From: an uncultured Caryophanales bacterium
GTDB lineage: Bacteria > Bacillota_I > Bacilli_A > RF39 > UBA660
Reading direction: 5' to 3'
Length of the DNA stretch: 37,586 nt
Assembly: GCA_946614095.1 (NCBI GenBank)
Contig: CAMOGG010000001.1
Coordinates: 69,968 to 107,553 of the forward strand
Each line of letters starts with the position of its first letter. The first letter of the stretch is position 1. Both the position numbers and the translations under genes were made by a program. The notes under the pieces were generated by a model that searched no databases, had not been told where the DNA came from, and saw only the letters and a list, made by a program, of their open reading frames with translations. Below are positions 15,575 through 23,865 of the stretch, in pieces.

Positions 15575-16375
15575 ATGGAAAAATATAATGTTAAATTTAA
15601 GAAACGGTTTGGTCAAAATTTTTTGAAAAATAATGCGATTGTAAAACGTATTGTTTCCGTTAGTGGAATTGATGATAAATCTTTGGTTATTGAAGTTGGA
15701 CCAGGTGGGGCTATTTTAACAAAAGAATTAGCTAGTGTTGCCAATCAAGTTTTGGCTTATGAAATTGATACAGATTTAATGAATGAATTAAACTTCAAAT
15801 TAAAAGATTATCCTAATGTAGATATTCTATTTCAAGATTTTCTACAAGCGGATATTTCACTTGATATTGAAAATTATTCTTATCAGGATATATTTTTTGT
15901 TAGTAATGTTCCATATTATATTACAACACCTATTATTTTGAAAATTCTAGCCTCTGGTATTTCTTTTAAAAAAATTGTGATGATGGTTCAAAAGGAAGTA
16001 GGTGACCGTTTTACAAGTTTACCTGGTACTAGAGATTATGGTTCAATTGCTGTTTTTTTACAGTATTTTTATGATATAAAAAAAGAGTTTTTTGTATCTC
16101 GTAAAGAATTTGTTCCAGAACCTAATGTGGATAGTGTTATCTTATCTTTTCAAGAGAAAGATAAAAAATTGCCTTTAAAAAATATTTCTTTTTTTGAACA
16201 GGTTTTAAGAGATAGTTTTCAATTTCGTAGAAAAACGATTCGTAATAATTTAAAAAAATATGACTTAAAAATTGTTTCTAATATTTTATCTGATTATCAT
16301 TATGATTTAAATGTTCGAGCTGAGATGCTTCCTGTTGATTTTTTTGTACGTTTAGCTAATGAATTATGGAAATAG
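15575..16375 (+). CDS. rsmA: 16S rRNA dimethyladenosine transferase
   Basis: RsmA (KsgA) dimethylates A1518 and A1519 of 16S rRNA late in 30S assembly. The start is ATG 15575 (MEKYNVKFKKRFGQNFL), after GGGTGA; a TTG at 15563 is less likely. Seen are RFGQNFL (11-17), the SAM motif IEVGPGGAILT, the acidic ligand YEIDTD, the catalytic VSNVPYYITTPI, and the C-terminal FRRKTIRNNLK helix. The length (266) is normal. rsmA-yabG-veg is the Bacillus order. Confidence 0.96.
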   Translation: MEKYNVKFKKRFGQNFLKNNAIVKRIVSVSGIDDKSLVIEVGPGGAILTKELASVANQVLAYEIDTDLMNELNFKLKDYPNVDILFQDFLQADISLDIENYSYQDIFFVSNVPYYITTPIILKILASGISFKKIVMMVQKEVGDRFTSLPGTRDYGSIAVFLQYFYDIKKEFFVSRKEFVPEPNVDSVILSFQEKDKKLPLKNISFFEQVLRDSFQFRRKTIRNNLKKYDLKIVSNILSDYHYDLNVRAEMLPVDFFVRLANELWK

Positions 16376-16398
16376 TATTACTATTTTCTTTTTTTTTT
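16370..16398 (+). terminator. Weak terminator at the end of rsmA
   Basis: AAATAG (16370-16375, including the stop) pairs with CTATTT (16381-16386), followed by C and a T10 run (16389-16398). The stem is short and all but one pair per arm are A-T, so read-through into yabG is possible. Confidence 0.45.
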
Positions 16399-16425
16399 GC
16401 ATATACATTTATGGGAGATGATAGA

Positions 16426-17211
16426 ATGAACTTTCAAGTTGGAGATTTGGTTAGTAGAATATCTCATCATCATGATGTTATCTTTAAAATTGTTTCTATT
16501 CAGGATAATGTTGTGTCACTTCAAGGATTAAATGTTCGTTTATGTGCAGATTCTTTTATTGACGATATTGTGAAGGTAGAAGATGTAAATGATAATAATG
16601 ATGATGATGATATTATTGAAGAGAATGTAAGAGACTTGAATATTGATCGGAATCATTATTTTTATTTACCTGGAAAAATTTTACATATTGATGGTGACTC
16701 TGATTATTTAGACCGATGTATGCATTTCTATGATAATCTTGGGATTAAAGCAAATGGAATATGTATTCAAGAACAAAAAATTGCATCTAAAATTAAACCT
16801 TTAATAATGGAATTTAGACCAGATATTATTGTTATTACAGGGCATGATGCTTATTATTCTAAAAAGAATGATATTAAAAATCTTGAAAATTATGAAAATA
16901 CTGGAAATTTTGTTAAAGCCATCAAAGAAGCTAGAAAGTATGAGAAAAATCAAGATAAACTTATTATTATAGCTGGTGCATGTCAGTCTAATTATGAGGA
17001 ATTAATTAAGGCAGGGGCTAATTTTGCATCAAGTCCTAAAAGAATTAATATTCATGCATTAGATCCTGCTATTATAGCATCTTCCTTAGCATTTTCTGAT
17101 CGGAATCAAAGTATTGATTTAATCCATGTTATTGAAAAAACGAAATATGGTAGTGATGGTGTTGGAGGTATTATTACTAGTGGTACGATGTATGTGGGGT
17201 ATCCTAGATGA
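16426..17211 (+). CDS. yabG: Sporulation-specific protease YabG
   Basis: YabG is a cysteine-type protease of sporulating Firmicutes that processes spore-coat proteins (and pre-pro-CspA/SleB-type proteins in clostridia). The start is ATG 16426 (MNFQVGDLVSR), with GGGAGATGA as SD; an earlier ATG at 16411 is in frame but has no SD. Family features: VGDLVSRISHHHDVIFKI, a variable acidic linker rich in Asn and Asp, the core PGKILHIDGDSDYLDRC, RPDIIVITGHDAYY, and IIAGACQSNYEELIKAGANFAS. The Cys in GACQSN and the His of TGHD are likely active-site residues (inferred). The length (261) is close to the usual 290. It sits between rsmA and veg exactly as in B. subtilis. Confidence 0.93.
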   Translation: MNFQVGDLVSRISHHHDVIFKIVSIQDNVVSLQGLNVRLCADSFIDDIVKVEDVNDNNDDDDIIEENVRDLNIDRNHYFYLPGKILHIDGDSDYLDRCMHFYDNLGIKANGICIQEQKIASKIKPLIMEFRPDIIVITGHDAYYSKKNDIKNLENYENTGNFVKAIKEARKYEKNQDKLIIIAGACQSNYEELIKAGANFASSPKRINIHALDPAIIASSLAFSDRNQSIDLIHVIEKTKYGSDGVGGIITSGTMYVGYPR

Positions 17212-17420
17212 ATATTAATACTGTTAAAAAACATATTCAAGAAAACATGGGAGTTTTTCATCACTTTAAATTTCATGGTTCTAGAAACCAATTAGAAGAG
17301 TTTGATGGTGTTATTACTGAGTTATATCCTGCTATTTTTATTATTCAATTATGTGATGGTTCTATTCGTTCTTTTAGTTATGGAGATTTTATTATTCACT
17401 ATATTGAAATTGTATCTTAA
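17208..17420 (+). CDS. veg: Veg protein
   Basis: A 70-residue protein of the Veg family, an abundant small protein that in B. subtilis promotes biofilm matrix expression by interfering with SinR. Conserved blocks are an N-terminal helix (NTVKKHIQENMG), HFKFHGSRNQLEEFDGVITELYP read in segments, then FIIQL and SFSYGDFI, which match the SYADIL-type block. It overlaps the yabG stop (ATGA), so it is coupled to yabG instead of having its own strong promoter as in B. subtilis. Function is inferred from B. subtilis. Confidence 0.88.
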   Translation: MNINTVKKHIQENMGVFHHFKFHGSRNQLEEFDGVITELYPAIFIIQLCDGSIRSFSYGDFIIHYIEIVS

Positions 17421-17426
17421 AACAAA

Positions 17427-17456
17427 TTGTTGATTTTTTTATGATTCTATTATAAA
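17427..17456 (+). promoter_or_regulatory. Promoter of spoVG
   Basis: TTGTTG (17427-17432) is 18 bases from TATAAA (17451-17456). A second TATGCTTTAA pattern lies at 17474. No sigma-H-type GAAT -10 was seen, although B. subtilis spoVG uses sigma-H. Confidence 0.5.
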
Positions 17457-17500
17457 ATAGATTTGTAAAGTGTTATGCTTTAAGAGGGAGGAAAAAGCGT

Positions 17501-17779
17501 ATGAAAATTACATCTGTAAATGTACGTAAAATTGAAAAAGAAGGATCTCGTATGAAGGGAATTGCTTCCATCTTATTAGATGATAGTTTTGCAGTGCATG
17601 ATATTAGAATTATTGAAGGAGACAACGGTCTATTTATAGCTATGCCTAGCCGAAAGACAGCTACAGGTGGATATCGTGATATTGCTCATCCAATTAATCC
17701 TGAAGTTCGTGCTATGTTTGAAGATGCTATTTTAGAGGCATATGATAAGGCAGAAGATCCAGAAACAGAAGATGAATAA
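17501..17779 (+). CDS. spoVG: SpoVG RNA/DNA-binding regulator
   Basis: SpoVG is a small conserved RNA- and DNA-binding protein affecting septation in sporulation, virulence and cell-wall genes. The 92-residue sequence matches the family nearly throughout: [53 protein letters not shown], with an acidic tail (AEDPETEDE). The SD AGGGAGG is strong. It is monocistronic, bounded by a promoter and a terminator. It also occurs in non-spore-formers, so alone it does not prove sporulation. Confidence 0.96.
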   Translation: MKITSVNVRKIEKEGSRMKGIASILLDDSFAVHDIRIIEGDNGLFIAMPSRKTATGGYRDIAHPINPEVRAMFEDAILEAYDKAEDPETEDE

Positions 17780-17784
17780 ATAAT

Positions 17785-17813
17785 AAAAAAGATGACATTC
17801 ATCTTTTTTTTTG
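17785..17813 (+). terminator. Terminator of spoVG
   Basis: AAAAAAGATGA (17785-17795) pairs with TCATCTTTTTT (17799-17809), loop CAT, and the T-run continues. This is a strong intrinsic terminator. Confidence 0.85.
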
Positions 17814-17841
17814 CATATTATTATAATTTTATTCATATTCT
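17813..17841 (+). promoter_or_regulatory. Candidate sigma-E promoter of yabPQ
   Basis: GCATATT (17813-17819) fits the sigma-E -35 KMATATT exactly. After 14 bases CATATTCT (17834-17841) matches CATACAMT at six of eight positions. yabPQ of B. subtilis is sigma-E-dependent. Against it: the leader would be only about 10 bases, and AT-rich DNA gives chance matches. A sigma-A TATAAT (17822-17827) lies inside with no good -35. Confidence 0.38.
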
Positions 17842-17857
17842 TTTTTAGGAGGATATT

Positions 17858-18151
17858 ATGGATAGAGAACACACAAATCTTAATAATTATAATCATAGTA
17901 TTAGTTTGTTAGAAAGAAAAACATTAGTTATTACTGGAGTAAAGAAGATAGAAAATTTTGATAATAACCATTTTCTATTAGAAACTACAATGGGTTTTTT
18001 AATTGTAAAAGGAGAAGAGCTAGAGTTAATTAAACTTGATACATTATCAGGTAATGTAAGTATTAAAGGGACGATTGATTCTATGAATTATGTTTTAGAA
18101 AATACCAAAAAAAGCCGTGATGATAGTATTTTGAATCGGTTGTTTAAATAA
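17858..18151 (+). CDS. yabP: Sporulation protein YabP
   Basis: A YabP/YqfC-family protein, needed for sporulation in B. subtilis and linked to spore cortex or coat formation. The 97-residue length is normal. The family core is visible: LLERKTLVITGVKKIENFD, FLLETTMGFLIVKGEELEL, LDTLSGNVSIKG, and the C-terminal LNRLFK end. AGGAGG gives the start, and the stop overlaps the yabQ start as TAATG. It lies in the yabP-yabQ-divIC order of Bacillus; yabM, yabN and yabO, which precede it there, are absent. Confidence 0.9.
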   Translation: MDREHTNLNNYNHSISLLERKTLVITGVKKIENFDNNHFLLETTMGFLIVKGEELELIKLDTLSGNVSIKGTIDSMNYVLENTKKSRDDSILNRLFK

Positions 18152-18414
18152 TGGATTTAAAAATACAATTATTTAGTTTTATTTTCTCTTTTTTATATGG
18201 TATTTTTCTTTATTTTATAAGTCGTTTCTTTTTTCGATTTTTTCGCTTAAAAAAAGAAAAAATTCAACATTTATTTTTATTTATGATTGGAGTTTTATTA
18301 TCTCTTCTTTATTATTATCTTCTTTTATTTATTAATAATGGTTATTTACATTTATATTTATTACTATTTATTCTTTTTGGATTTTTGATTCCCTTTCATT
18401 TTTGTAAAAAATAA
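18151..18414 (+). CDS. yabQ: YabQ-like spore cortex membrane protein, short
   Basis: An 87-residue, very hydrophobic protein with about three membrane segments (residues 5-25, 38-60, 65-84) and a basic loop (RFFRLKKEKIQ). Its position between yabP and divIC identifies it as YabQ, a membrane protein needed for spore cortex formation in B. subtilis. That protein is about 211 residues; here only the N-terminal membrane region remains. Sequence similarity is weak by eye, so the call rests mainly on position, topology and translational coupling to yabP. Confidence 0.72.
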   Translation: MDLKIQLFSFIFSFLYGIFLYFISRFFFRFFRLKKEKIQHLFLFMIGVLLSLLYYYLLLFINNGYLHLYLLLFILFGFLIPFHFCKK

Positions 18415-18431
18415 TGTCAACTTTTGTATAT

Positions 18432-18474
18432 TTGTGTAAATATGTTGTATAGATTATAATTTTCATTGTATAAT
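18432..18474 (+). promoter_or_regulatory. Overlapping promoters of divIC
   Basis: Two sigma-A-type pairs overlap: TTGTGT (18432-18437) with TATAAT (18455-18460) at 17 bases, and TTGTAT (18445-18450) with TATAAT (18469-18474) at 18 bases. The second would start near 18481, just before the AGGTGA SD. Confidence 0.55.
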
Positions 18475-18500
18475 ATACTATGAAAGGGTAGGTGAATGTG

Positions 18501-18797
18501 ATGGCTGGAAAATCTCGAAAAAAAACTCGGAGACGTATTTTTTTATTAGGGTTTAGTTCTGTTTTTGTGATTGTTGCTATGACATTCACAATTGGTAAAT
18601 ATTGGATTGAAATCTTTGATAAGTATCAAGAAAAAAAATCATTAGATAAAGAATTAATTCATTTGAAAGAAAAAGAAGAAGAATTAAAAGTTGATGCAAA
18701 TAAATTACAAAATCCTGATTATGTAGCTAGATATGCAAGGGAAAAGTATCTTTATTCTAAGGAAGGGGAATACATTTTGCAGATTCCTGAAGAATAA
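18501..18797 (+). CDS. divIC: Cell-division protein DivIC (FtsB-like)
   Basis: A bitopic divisome protein of the septum formation initiator family that forms a complex with FtsL and DivIB. The start is ATG 18501 (MAGKSRKKTRRR), right after AGGTGA; the in-frame GTG at 18492 overlaps the SD. Order: basic cytoplasmic tail, membrane segment (about 14-34), a coiled coil (DKYQEKKSLDKELIHLKEKE), and the family end with NPDYVARYAREKYLYSKEGE. The length (98) is short for B. subtilis (125) but complete for FtsB-like proteins. Confidence 0.9.
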   Translation: MAGKSRKKTRRRIFLLGFSSVFVIVAMTFTIGKYWIEIFDKYQEKKSLDKELIHLKEKEEELKVDANKLQNPDYVARYAREKYLYSKEGEYILQIPEE

Positions 18798-18817
18798 TTA
18801 TTTCTTTTTCTTTTTTT
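18790..18817 (+). terminator. Weak terminator after divIC
   Basis: AAGAA (18790-18794) pairs with TTCTT (18802-18806) around a 7-base loop, followed by TTTCTTTTTTT. The stem is marginal. The 197 bases up to tilS hold no gene; spoIIE, found here in B. subtilis, is missing. Confidence 0.35.
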
Positions 18818-18877
18818 GTTTGTAGTTTTTTTTACTAAATTGATTAAAATTTACATAATATTTAGAGGATTTAAATG

Positions 18878-18906
18878 TTGTTTTGACTATTAAAACGATG
18901 TATAAT
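18878..18906 (+). promoter_or_regulatory. Promoter of tilS-ftsH
   Basis: TTGTTT (18878-18883) is 17 bases from TATAAT (18901-18906). A better hexamer, TTGACT (18883-18888), is only 12 bases away. The leader to tilS would be about 80 bases, with no clear structure. Confidence 0.55.
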
Positions 18907-18994
18907 AATAGTGTGTTTTAGTACAATGGGAATTATTGAAGTTTTAACTTATATGTTTTTTTATTTTTATGTTTTGATTAGTTGGAGGAATAAT

Positions 18995-20308
18995 ATGCTA
19001 CAAATAGAGAATTGTTTTGATTTTCATAAAAATGATAGTATTGTTATCGGGTGTTCTTCAGGACCTGATTCTATGGCATTACTTGATATGTTGATTAAGA
19101 TAAAAGAAAAATACGAATTAACCTTGATTGTTGCTCATGTTAATCATAATATTCGAGTGGAAAGTAAAGAAGAGGAAGAATTTTTAAGAGACTATTGTCA
19201 AAAACATTTTGTTATATTTGAATCTATGGTTATAGAAGAGTATGGAGATGATAACTTTCATAATGAAGCTCGAAATATTCGCTATCACTTTTTTGAAAAT
19301 TTGATTTACAAATATCAAGCAAATTATTTAATGACAGCTCATCATGGTGATGATTTAATGGAAACAGTTTTAATGAGAATTGTAAGAGGTTCTAATTTAA
19401 AAGGATATAGTGGTTTTCGAAAAATTGTACCCATGAATGATTATATTATGGTTCGACCACTTATTTCTTTCACCAAAACTGAATTAGTAGAATATGATCA
19501 TGAAAATGAAGTTCCTTATTATATTGATAGTTCGAATGATAAGGATAAGTATACTCGAAATCGATATCGAAAAAAAATTTTACCTTTTTTGAAGTCTGAA
19601 GATAAGGATGTTCATTTGAAATTTCTTCAATATAGTAATTGCATTGAATCTGCCTGTAAATTTATTGATAAAGAGCGTGATAAAGCGATAAAACGTGTTA
19701 TTCATAATAATAGTCTTATTATTTCTTCTTTTCTCTTAGAAGATGAATATATGCAAAGAGAAATATTATATTCTTTATTGGAAGATTTTTACCAGGATGA
19801 TTTGATTTTACTTCGAAATAAACATATTGAAATATTATTAAAATTATTGTATAGTAAGCGTGCAAATGCATTTATTAATTTACCTAATGATGTTATTGCT
19901 CATAAAAGTTATGATTCTTTTACTTTATCTCGTGATACGGAAGTTATTACTGGTTATGAAATAGAATTTGATCAATATGCGATGTTACCAAATCAACATT
20001 CTATTGAAAAAATAAATGATTGTGCGGATAATAGTAATTTTATTTGTCGTATTAATAGTGAAGAAGTTGAATTACCTCTTATTATTCGTACTCGTAAGAT
20101 GGGAGATCGTATGAAAGTAAAAGGACTAAATGGTAGTAAAAAAGTAAAAGATATTTTTATTGATAAAAAAGTATCGATTTCTTCTAGGGATTCTTGGCCT
20201 ATCTTAGTGGATTCTTCTGGTAAGGTTTTATGGATTCCTGGAATTAAAAAGTCTATATTTGACAAAAAGAAAAGTGAAAGTTATGATATAATATTGAAAT
20301 ACATTTAA
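18995..20308 (+). CDS. tilS: tRNA(Ile)-lysidine synthetase
   Basis: TilS attaches lysine to C34 of the CAU-anticodon tRNA-Ile, so that it reads AUA, an important codon in an AT-rich genome. The start is ATG 18995, with GGAGGA as SD; the open frame runs upstream to 18911 but encodes an unsupported hydrophobic stretch. The PP-loop is SSGPDS (21-26). HVNHNIR and AHHGDDLMETVLMRIVRG follow. A C-terminal TilS substrate-binding domain is seen from about 355 (RTRKMGDRMKVKGL, KKVKDIFIDKKV). The length is 437. It is followed by ftsH after 12 bases; hprT, which usually lies between, is absent. Confidence 0.95.
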   Translation: MLQIENCFDFHKNDSIVIGCSSGPDSMALLDMLIKIKEKYELTLIVAHVNHNIRVESKEEEEFLRDYCQKHFVIFESMVIEEYGDDNFHNEARNIRYHFFENLIYKYQANYLMTAHHGDDLMETVLMRIVRGSNLKGYSGFRKIVPMNDYIMVRPLISFTKTELVEYDHENEVPYYIDSSNDKDKYTRNRYRKKILPFLKSEDKDVHLKFLQYSNCIESACKFIDKERDKAIKRVIHNNSLIISSFLLEDEYMQREILYSLLEDFYQDDLILLRNKHIEILLKLLYSKRANAFINLPNDVIAHKSYDSFTLSRDTEVITGYEIEFDQYAMLPNQHSIEKINDCADNSNFICRINSEEVELPLIIRTRKMGDRMKVKGLNGSKKVKDIFIDKKVSISSRDSWPILVDSSGKVLWIPGIKKSIFDKKKSESYDIILKYI

Positions 20309-20320
20309 GGAGGAATTTTA

Positions 20321-22294
20321 GTGAATAAAAAAATTGATAAAAAAACCATAAAAAAAGGATTGTTACCTTATTTATTCTTGTTTCTTGTAATGCTTGGTGT
20401 TTTTTATTTTTTTAATGTTTTTAATCAAGATATTCATGAATTATCTTATGATGAGTTTATTGATTATCTTGATAAGAAGCAAATCTCTAAATTACAATTA
20501 ATTCCAAGAGGCAGTGGGTATATTTATGAAGCAACTGGTACTTTAACAGATTATAAAGAAAATGAAAGCTTTGAAGCTAGATTACCTTTAAGTGAAGAGG
20601 TAATGAAAAAGATTGTACAAGAGAGTGCGGATCAAGACTTTAAGTTAACTGTAAAACCTGATCCTGAATCTTCTTCGTTCTTGTTGATTATTGTTAATGT
20701 TTTACCAATTGTTATTTTTGTTGCTATAGCTTTTTGGTTTTTCAATAAACAAATGGCTGGTAATAGAAGTTCTATGGATTTTGGTAAAAGTAAAGCTCGT
20801 TTAAATACTGATGATAATAAGGTTACTTTTAAGGATGTAGCTGGATTAAAAGAAGAAAAAGAAGAAGTTAAAGAGTTAATTGACTTTTTGAAAGCGCCAA
20901 AGAAATTTCAAAAACTTGGTGCTAGAATCCCAAAGGGTGTTTTATTGATGGGTCCTCCAGGTACAGGTAAAACTTTACTTGCTAAAGCAGTTGCTGGAGA
21001 AGCAAATGTTCCATTTTATTTTATAAGTGGATCTGACTTTGTGGAATTATTTGTTGGTGTTGGTGCTAGTCGTGTTCGTGATATGTTTCAACAAGCAAAA
21101 CGAAATGCTCCTTGCTTAATTTTTATTGATGAGATTGATGCCGTTGGACGTCAAAGAGGTACTGGTTTGGGTGGTGGACATGATGAAAGAGAACAAACTT
21201 TAAATCAGTTACTTACTGAAATGGATGGTTTTGGAGCTAATGAAGGTATTATTATAATTGCTGCTACAAATAGACCGGATGTATTAGATCCTGCATTGCT
21301 TCGTCCAGGTAGATTTGATAGACAAGTTACTGTTAATTTACCAGATGTTAAAGGACGTGAAGAAATTTTAGCTGTTCACTCTAAGAATAAGATATTGGCA
21401 GATGGTATTACACTTAAAAATCTTGCAAAAAGAACTCCTGGATTTAGTGGTGCTGATCTTGAAAACTTGTTAAATGAAGCTGCTTTACTTGCTGTTCGTC
21501 GTAATAAGGAAGAAATAACTATGAGTGAAATTGATGAAGCTACAGATAGAGTTCTTATGGGGCCAGCTAAGGTTAGTCATAAATATAGTGAAAATGATAG
21601 AAAGTTAGTTGCTTATCATGAGGCAGGTCATGCTGTGATAGGATTAAAATTAAGAAGTGCAAGTGACGTTCAAAAAGTTACGATTATTCCTAGAGGCTCT
21701 GCTGGTGGATATAATATGATGGTTCCAAGTGAAGAAAAACTATGTTCTACTAAGACAGATTTATTAGAAGAAATTACTGGTTTATTGGGTGGTAGAACAG
21801 CGGAAGAAATTACTTTTGGTGAAATTACTACTGGAGCACATAATGACTTTGAAAAAGCAACTAAGATTGTTCGTGCTATGGTAACAGAATATGGTATGAG
21901 TGATTTAGGTCCTCTTCAATTTGAACAACAATCTGGTAGTGTATTCTTAGGAAGAGATTATAATAAACCACAACATTTTTCTAATGAGGTTGCGAATGAA
22001 ATTGATATGGAAATGAGAAAAATCATTGATGATTGTCATAAGAAAGCAACTGAAATTATTAAAAAGAATAGGTCATTATTAAAATTAATTGCCGAAGCTT
22101 TATTAGAATATGAGACATTAACGAAAGAACAAATTGATTATTTAGTTGAAAATGGAAAGATGCCTGAAGAAAATGAAGATAACTTAGAATCATTATCTAT
22201 TACAAAGCTTCGTGAGCTTGCAAAAGAAAAAGGTATTAAAAATTATTCTAAGATGAATAAAGCAGAATTATTAAAGGAATTAGATTCAATCTAG
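20321..22294 (+). CDS. ftsH: ATP-dependent membrane zinc protease FtsH with extra C-terminal module
   Basis: A hexameric AAA+ membrane protease degrading membrane and regulatory proteins. The start is GTG, with AAGGAGGA SD. There are two membrane segments (about 14-34 and 115-140), Walker A GPPGTGKT (211-218), Walker B with [13 protein letters not shown], the second region of homology [19 protein letters not shown], and the zinc site HEAGH (433-437). The end is unusual: after an acidic linker (EENEDNLE) comes a 34-residue module (about 624-657) with [14 protein letters not shown] and [12 protein letters not shown], which looks like a Rho_N/SAP-type helix-extended-loop-helix domain. FtsH proteins usually end in an unstructured tail. 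What the module binds is unknown. Confidence 0.96.
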   Translation: MNKKIDKKTIKKGLLPYLFLFLVMLGVFYFFNVFNQDIHELSYDEFIDYLDKKQISKLQLIPRGSGYIYEATGTLTDYKENESFEARLPLSEEVMKKIVQESADQDFKLTVKPDPESSSFLLIIVNVLPIVIFVAIAFWFFNKQMAGNRSSMDFGKSKARLNTDDNKVTFKDVAGLKEEKEEVKELIDFLKAPKKFQKLGARIPKGVLLMGPPGTGKTLLAKAVAGEANVPFYFISGSDFVELFVGVGASRVRDMFQQAKRNAPCLIFIDEIDAVGRQRGTGLGGGHDEREQTLNQLLTEMDGFGANEGIIIIAATNRPDVLDPALLRPGRFDRQVTVNLPDVKGREEILAVHSKNKILADGITLKNLAKRTPGFSGADLENLLNEAALLAVRRNKEEITMSEIDEATDRVLMGPAKVSHKYSENDRKLVAYHEAGHAVIGLKLRSASDVQKVTIIPRGSAGGYNMMVPSEEKLCSTKTDLLEEITGLLGGRTAEEITFGEITTGAHNDFEKATKIVRAMVTEYGMSDLGPLQFEQQSGSVFLGRDYNKPQHFSNEVANEIDMEMRKIIDDCHKKATEIIKKNRSLLKLIAEALLEYETLTKEQIDYLVENGKMPEENEDNLESLSITKLRELAKEKGIKNYSKMNKAELLKELDSI

Positions 22295-22304
22295 TTCTTT
22301 TTAC

Positions 22305-22332
22305 TTGAAAAAAAATAAAAATATATTATAAT
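22305..22332 (+). promoter_or_regulatory. Promoter of mscL
   Basis: TTGAAA (22305-22310) is 16 bases from TATAAT (22327-22332), just after ftsH. No convincing terminator separates the two genes. Confidence 0.6.
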
Positions 22333-22354
22333 ATTGCTAAAGGAGTGAGAGAGT

Positions 22355-22786
22355 ATGGCTAAAAAAATAGCTAAAGAAGATTTAAGCAAACTAAAAGAAA
22401 AAGGAACTGGATTTTTTGCAGAATTTAAAGAATTCATCATGCGTGGAAATGTTATGGATATGGCTATCGGTGTGATTATCGGTGGAGCTTTCCAGGGAAT
22501 TGTTACAGCTTTAACAGAAGATTTTATCAATCCATTAATTAATGGAATAGGTGGAGCTGAAGTTGGAGGAACTTTTAAAATTTATGGTGGACAAGTTATC
22601 AAGTATGGTGATTTCATTACTTCTGTAATTAACTTCTTTATTATGGCTTTAGTATTGTTTGTATTACTAAAAGTTGTAAATGGTGTTATGGCTATGGGTA
22701 AGAAAGAAGAAGAAGAAGAAGCTGAAAAAGCAGAGGAAGTTGTATTACTTGAAGAAATTCGTGATTTATTAAAAAAGTCTAAATAA
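22355..22786 (+). CDS. mscL: Large-conductance mechanosensitive channel
   Basis: MscL opens under membrane tension to release solutes on osmotic downshock. The family core is clear: EFKEFIMRGNVMDMAIGVIIGGAFQGIV, split across TM1, then NPLINGIGG, TM2 (about 83-105) and a charged C-terminal helix (KKEEEEEAEKAEEVVLLEEIRDLL read in parts) that forms the cytoplasmic bundle. The length (143) is normal. The start follows AAAGGAGTGA. It has its own promoter and terminator. In B. subtilis mscL is elsewhere, so this is a local gain between ftsH and dusB. Confidence 0.96.
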   Translation: MAKKIAKEDLSKLKEKGTGFFAEFKEFIMRGNVMDMAIGVIIGGAFQGIVTALTEDFINPLINGIGGAEVGGTFKIYGGQVIKYGDFITSVINFFIMALVLFVLLKVVNGVMAMGKKEEEEEAEKAEEVVLLEEIRDLLKKSK

Positions 22787-22795
22787 TTATCGTTG

Positions 22796-22833
22796 AAGAA
22801 GGTTCCTTATTTTAGGAATCTTTTCTTGTTTTT
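22796..22833 (+). terminator. Terminator of mscL
   Basis: TTCCT (22803-22807) pairs with AGGAA (22814-22818), extended below a small internal loop by AAGAA (22796-22800) with TTCTT, followed by a T-rich run. It overlaps the -35 of the next promoter. Confidence 0.6.
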
Positions 22834-22854
22834 ATTTCTAATTTGTAATATACT
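22826..22854 (+). promoter_or_regulatory. Promoter of dusB-lysS operon
   Basis: TTGTTT (22826-22831) is 17 bases from TATACT (22849-22854). The -35 is in the base and T-run of the mscL terminator. Confidence 0.6.
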
Positions 22855-22881
22855 ATGCATGTTTAGGAATGAGGATTATAT

Positions 22882-23865
22882 ATGAGATGGAAAATTGGAA
22901 ATGTGGAGATTGATAATCAGGTTGTTTTAGCTCCAATGGCTGGTGTTTGTAATTCTGCTTATCGTAGAATTTGCAAGGAATTTGGTTGTGGTTTAATTTA
23001 TGCCGAAATGGTTAGTGATAAAGCAATTACTTTTCAAAATCAAAAGACATTGGATATGTTATATATGACTGAAGATGAAAGACCTCTTTCTCAACAAATA
23101 TTTGGAAGCGATAAAGCTTCTTTTGTAGAAGCAGCTCAATATATTTATCAAGTTATGCATCCTGATATTATTGATATTAATATGGGGTGTCCTGTTCCTA
23201 AGGTTGCAGTTAGAGCTCAGGCAGGAAGTGCTTTATTAAAAAACCCTGATAAAATTTATGATATTGTTAAGGCTGTTGTGGATGCAGTTCCCATTCCTGT
23301 TACTGTTAAGATTCGTAGTGGTTGGGATGAGAAACATATTAATGCTGTCGAAGTGGCTAAAATTATTGAAAAAGCTGGAGCAAGTGCTATTTGTGTTCAT
23401 CCAAGAACGAGAAGTCAAGGATATAGTGGAAAAGCTGATTGGAATATTATTCGACAAGTCAAAGAAAATGTCTCTATTCCTGTTATTGGAAATGGAGATA
23501 TTAAAACTCCAGAAGATGCAAAAAGAATGTTAGATGAAACACATTGTGATGCTGTTATGATGGGAAGAGGTGTTTTAGGAAATCCATGGCTCATTCAAAA
23601 TACCATTCGCTATTTAAATGGGAATAAGGTTCTTTCTGTTAGTGTTGAGGATAAGATTGATATGTGTTTAAAACATTTAACTTATTTAAAAAAATTAAAA
23701 AACGAAAAAATTGCTTGTTTAGAGATTCGTAATCATATTTCTTGGTATTTTAAAGGAATGAAATTTGCTAATGAATTGAAAAATAAAGTATATAAAACCT
23801 CTAATATTCATGATATAATCATTTTGTTGAAAGAATTTAAGGAGGAAAAGATATGGCTAAAGTAA
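22882..23865 (+). CDS. dusB: tRNA-dihydrouridine synthase DusB
   Basis: A flavin enzyme reducing uridines in tRNA to dihydrouridine. Marks: [16 protein letters not shown] near the N-terminus, the catalytic Cys103 in [32 protein letters not shown] and [11 protein letters not shown]. The length is 327. The gene precedes lysS, as yacF does in B. subtilis, which supports the DusB subtype. The end overlaps the RDD gene by 13 bases. GAGG is the SD. Confidence 0.95.
   Translation: MRWKIGNVEIDNQVVLAPMAGVCNSAYRRICKEFGCGLIYAEMVSDKAITFQNQKTLDMLYMTEDERPLSQQIFGSDKASFVEAAQYIYQVMHPDIIDINMGCPVPKVAVRAQAGSALLKNPDKIYDIVKAVVDAVPIPVTVKIRSGWDEKHINAVEVAKIIEKAGASAICVHPRTRSQGYSGKADWNIIRQVKENVSIPVIGNGDIKTPEDAKRMLDETHCDAVMMGRGVLGNPWLIQNTIRYLNGNKVLSVSVEDKIDMCLKHLTYLKKLKNEKIACLEIRNHISWYFKGMKFANELKNKVYKTSNIHDIIILLKEFKEEKIWLK

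Noticed and set aside
16399-16408. Sigma-K/E-type -10 (GCATATACAT) before yabG
   Set aside because: CATA is present, but the following bases and any -35 do not fit sigma-K or sigma-E at proper spacing.
18911-18994. N-terminal extension of TilS
   Set aside because: The frame is open but encodes a hydrophobic stretch unlike TilS. The GGAGGA and the family start support 18995.
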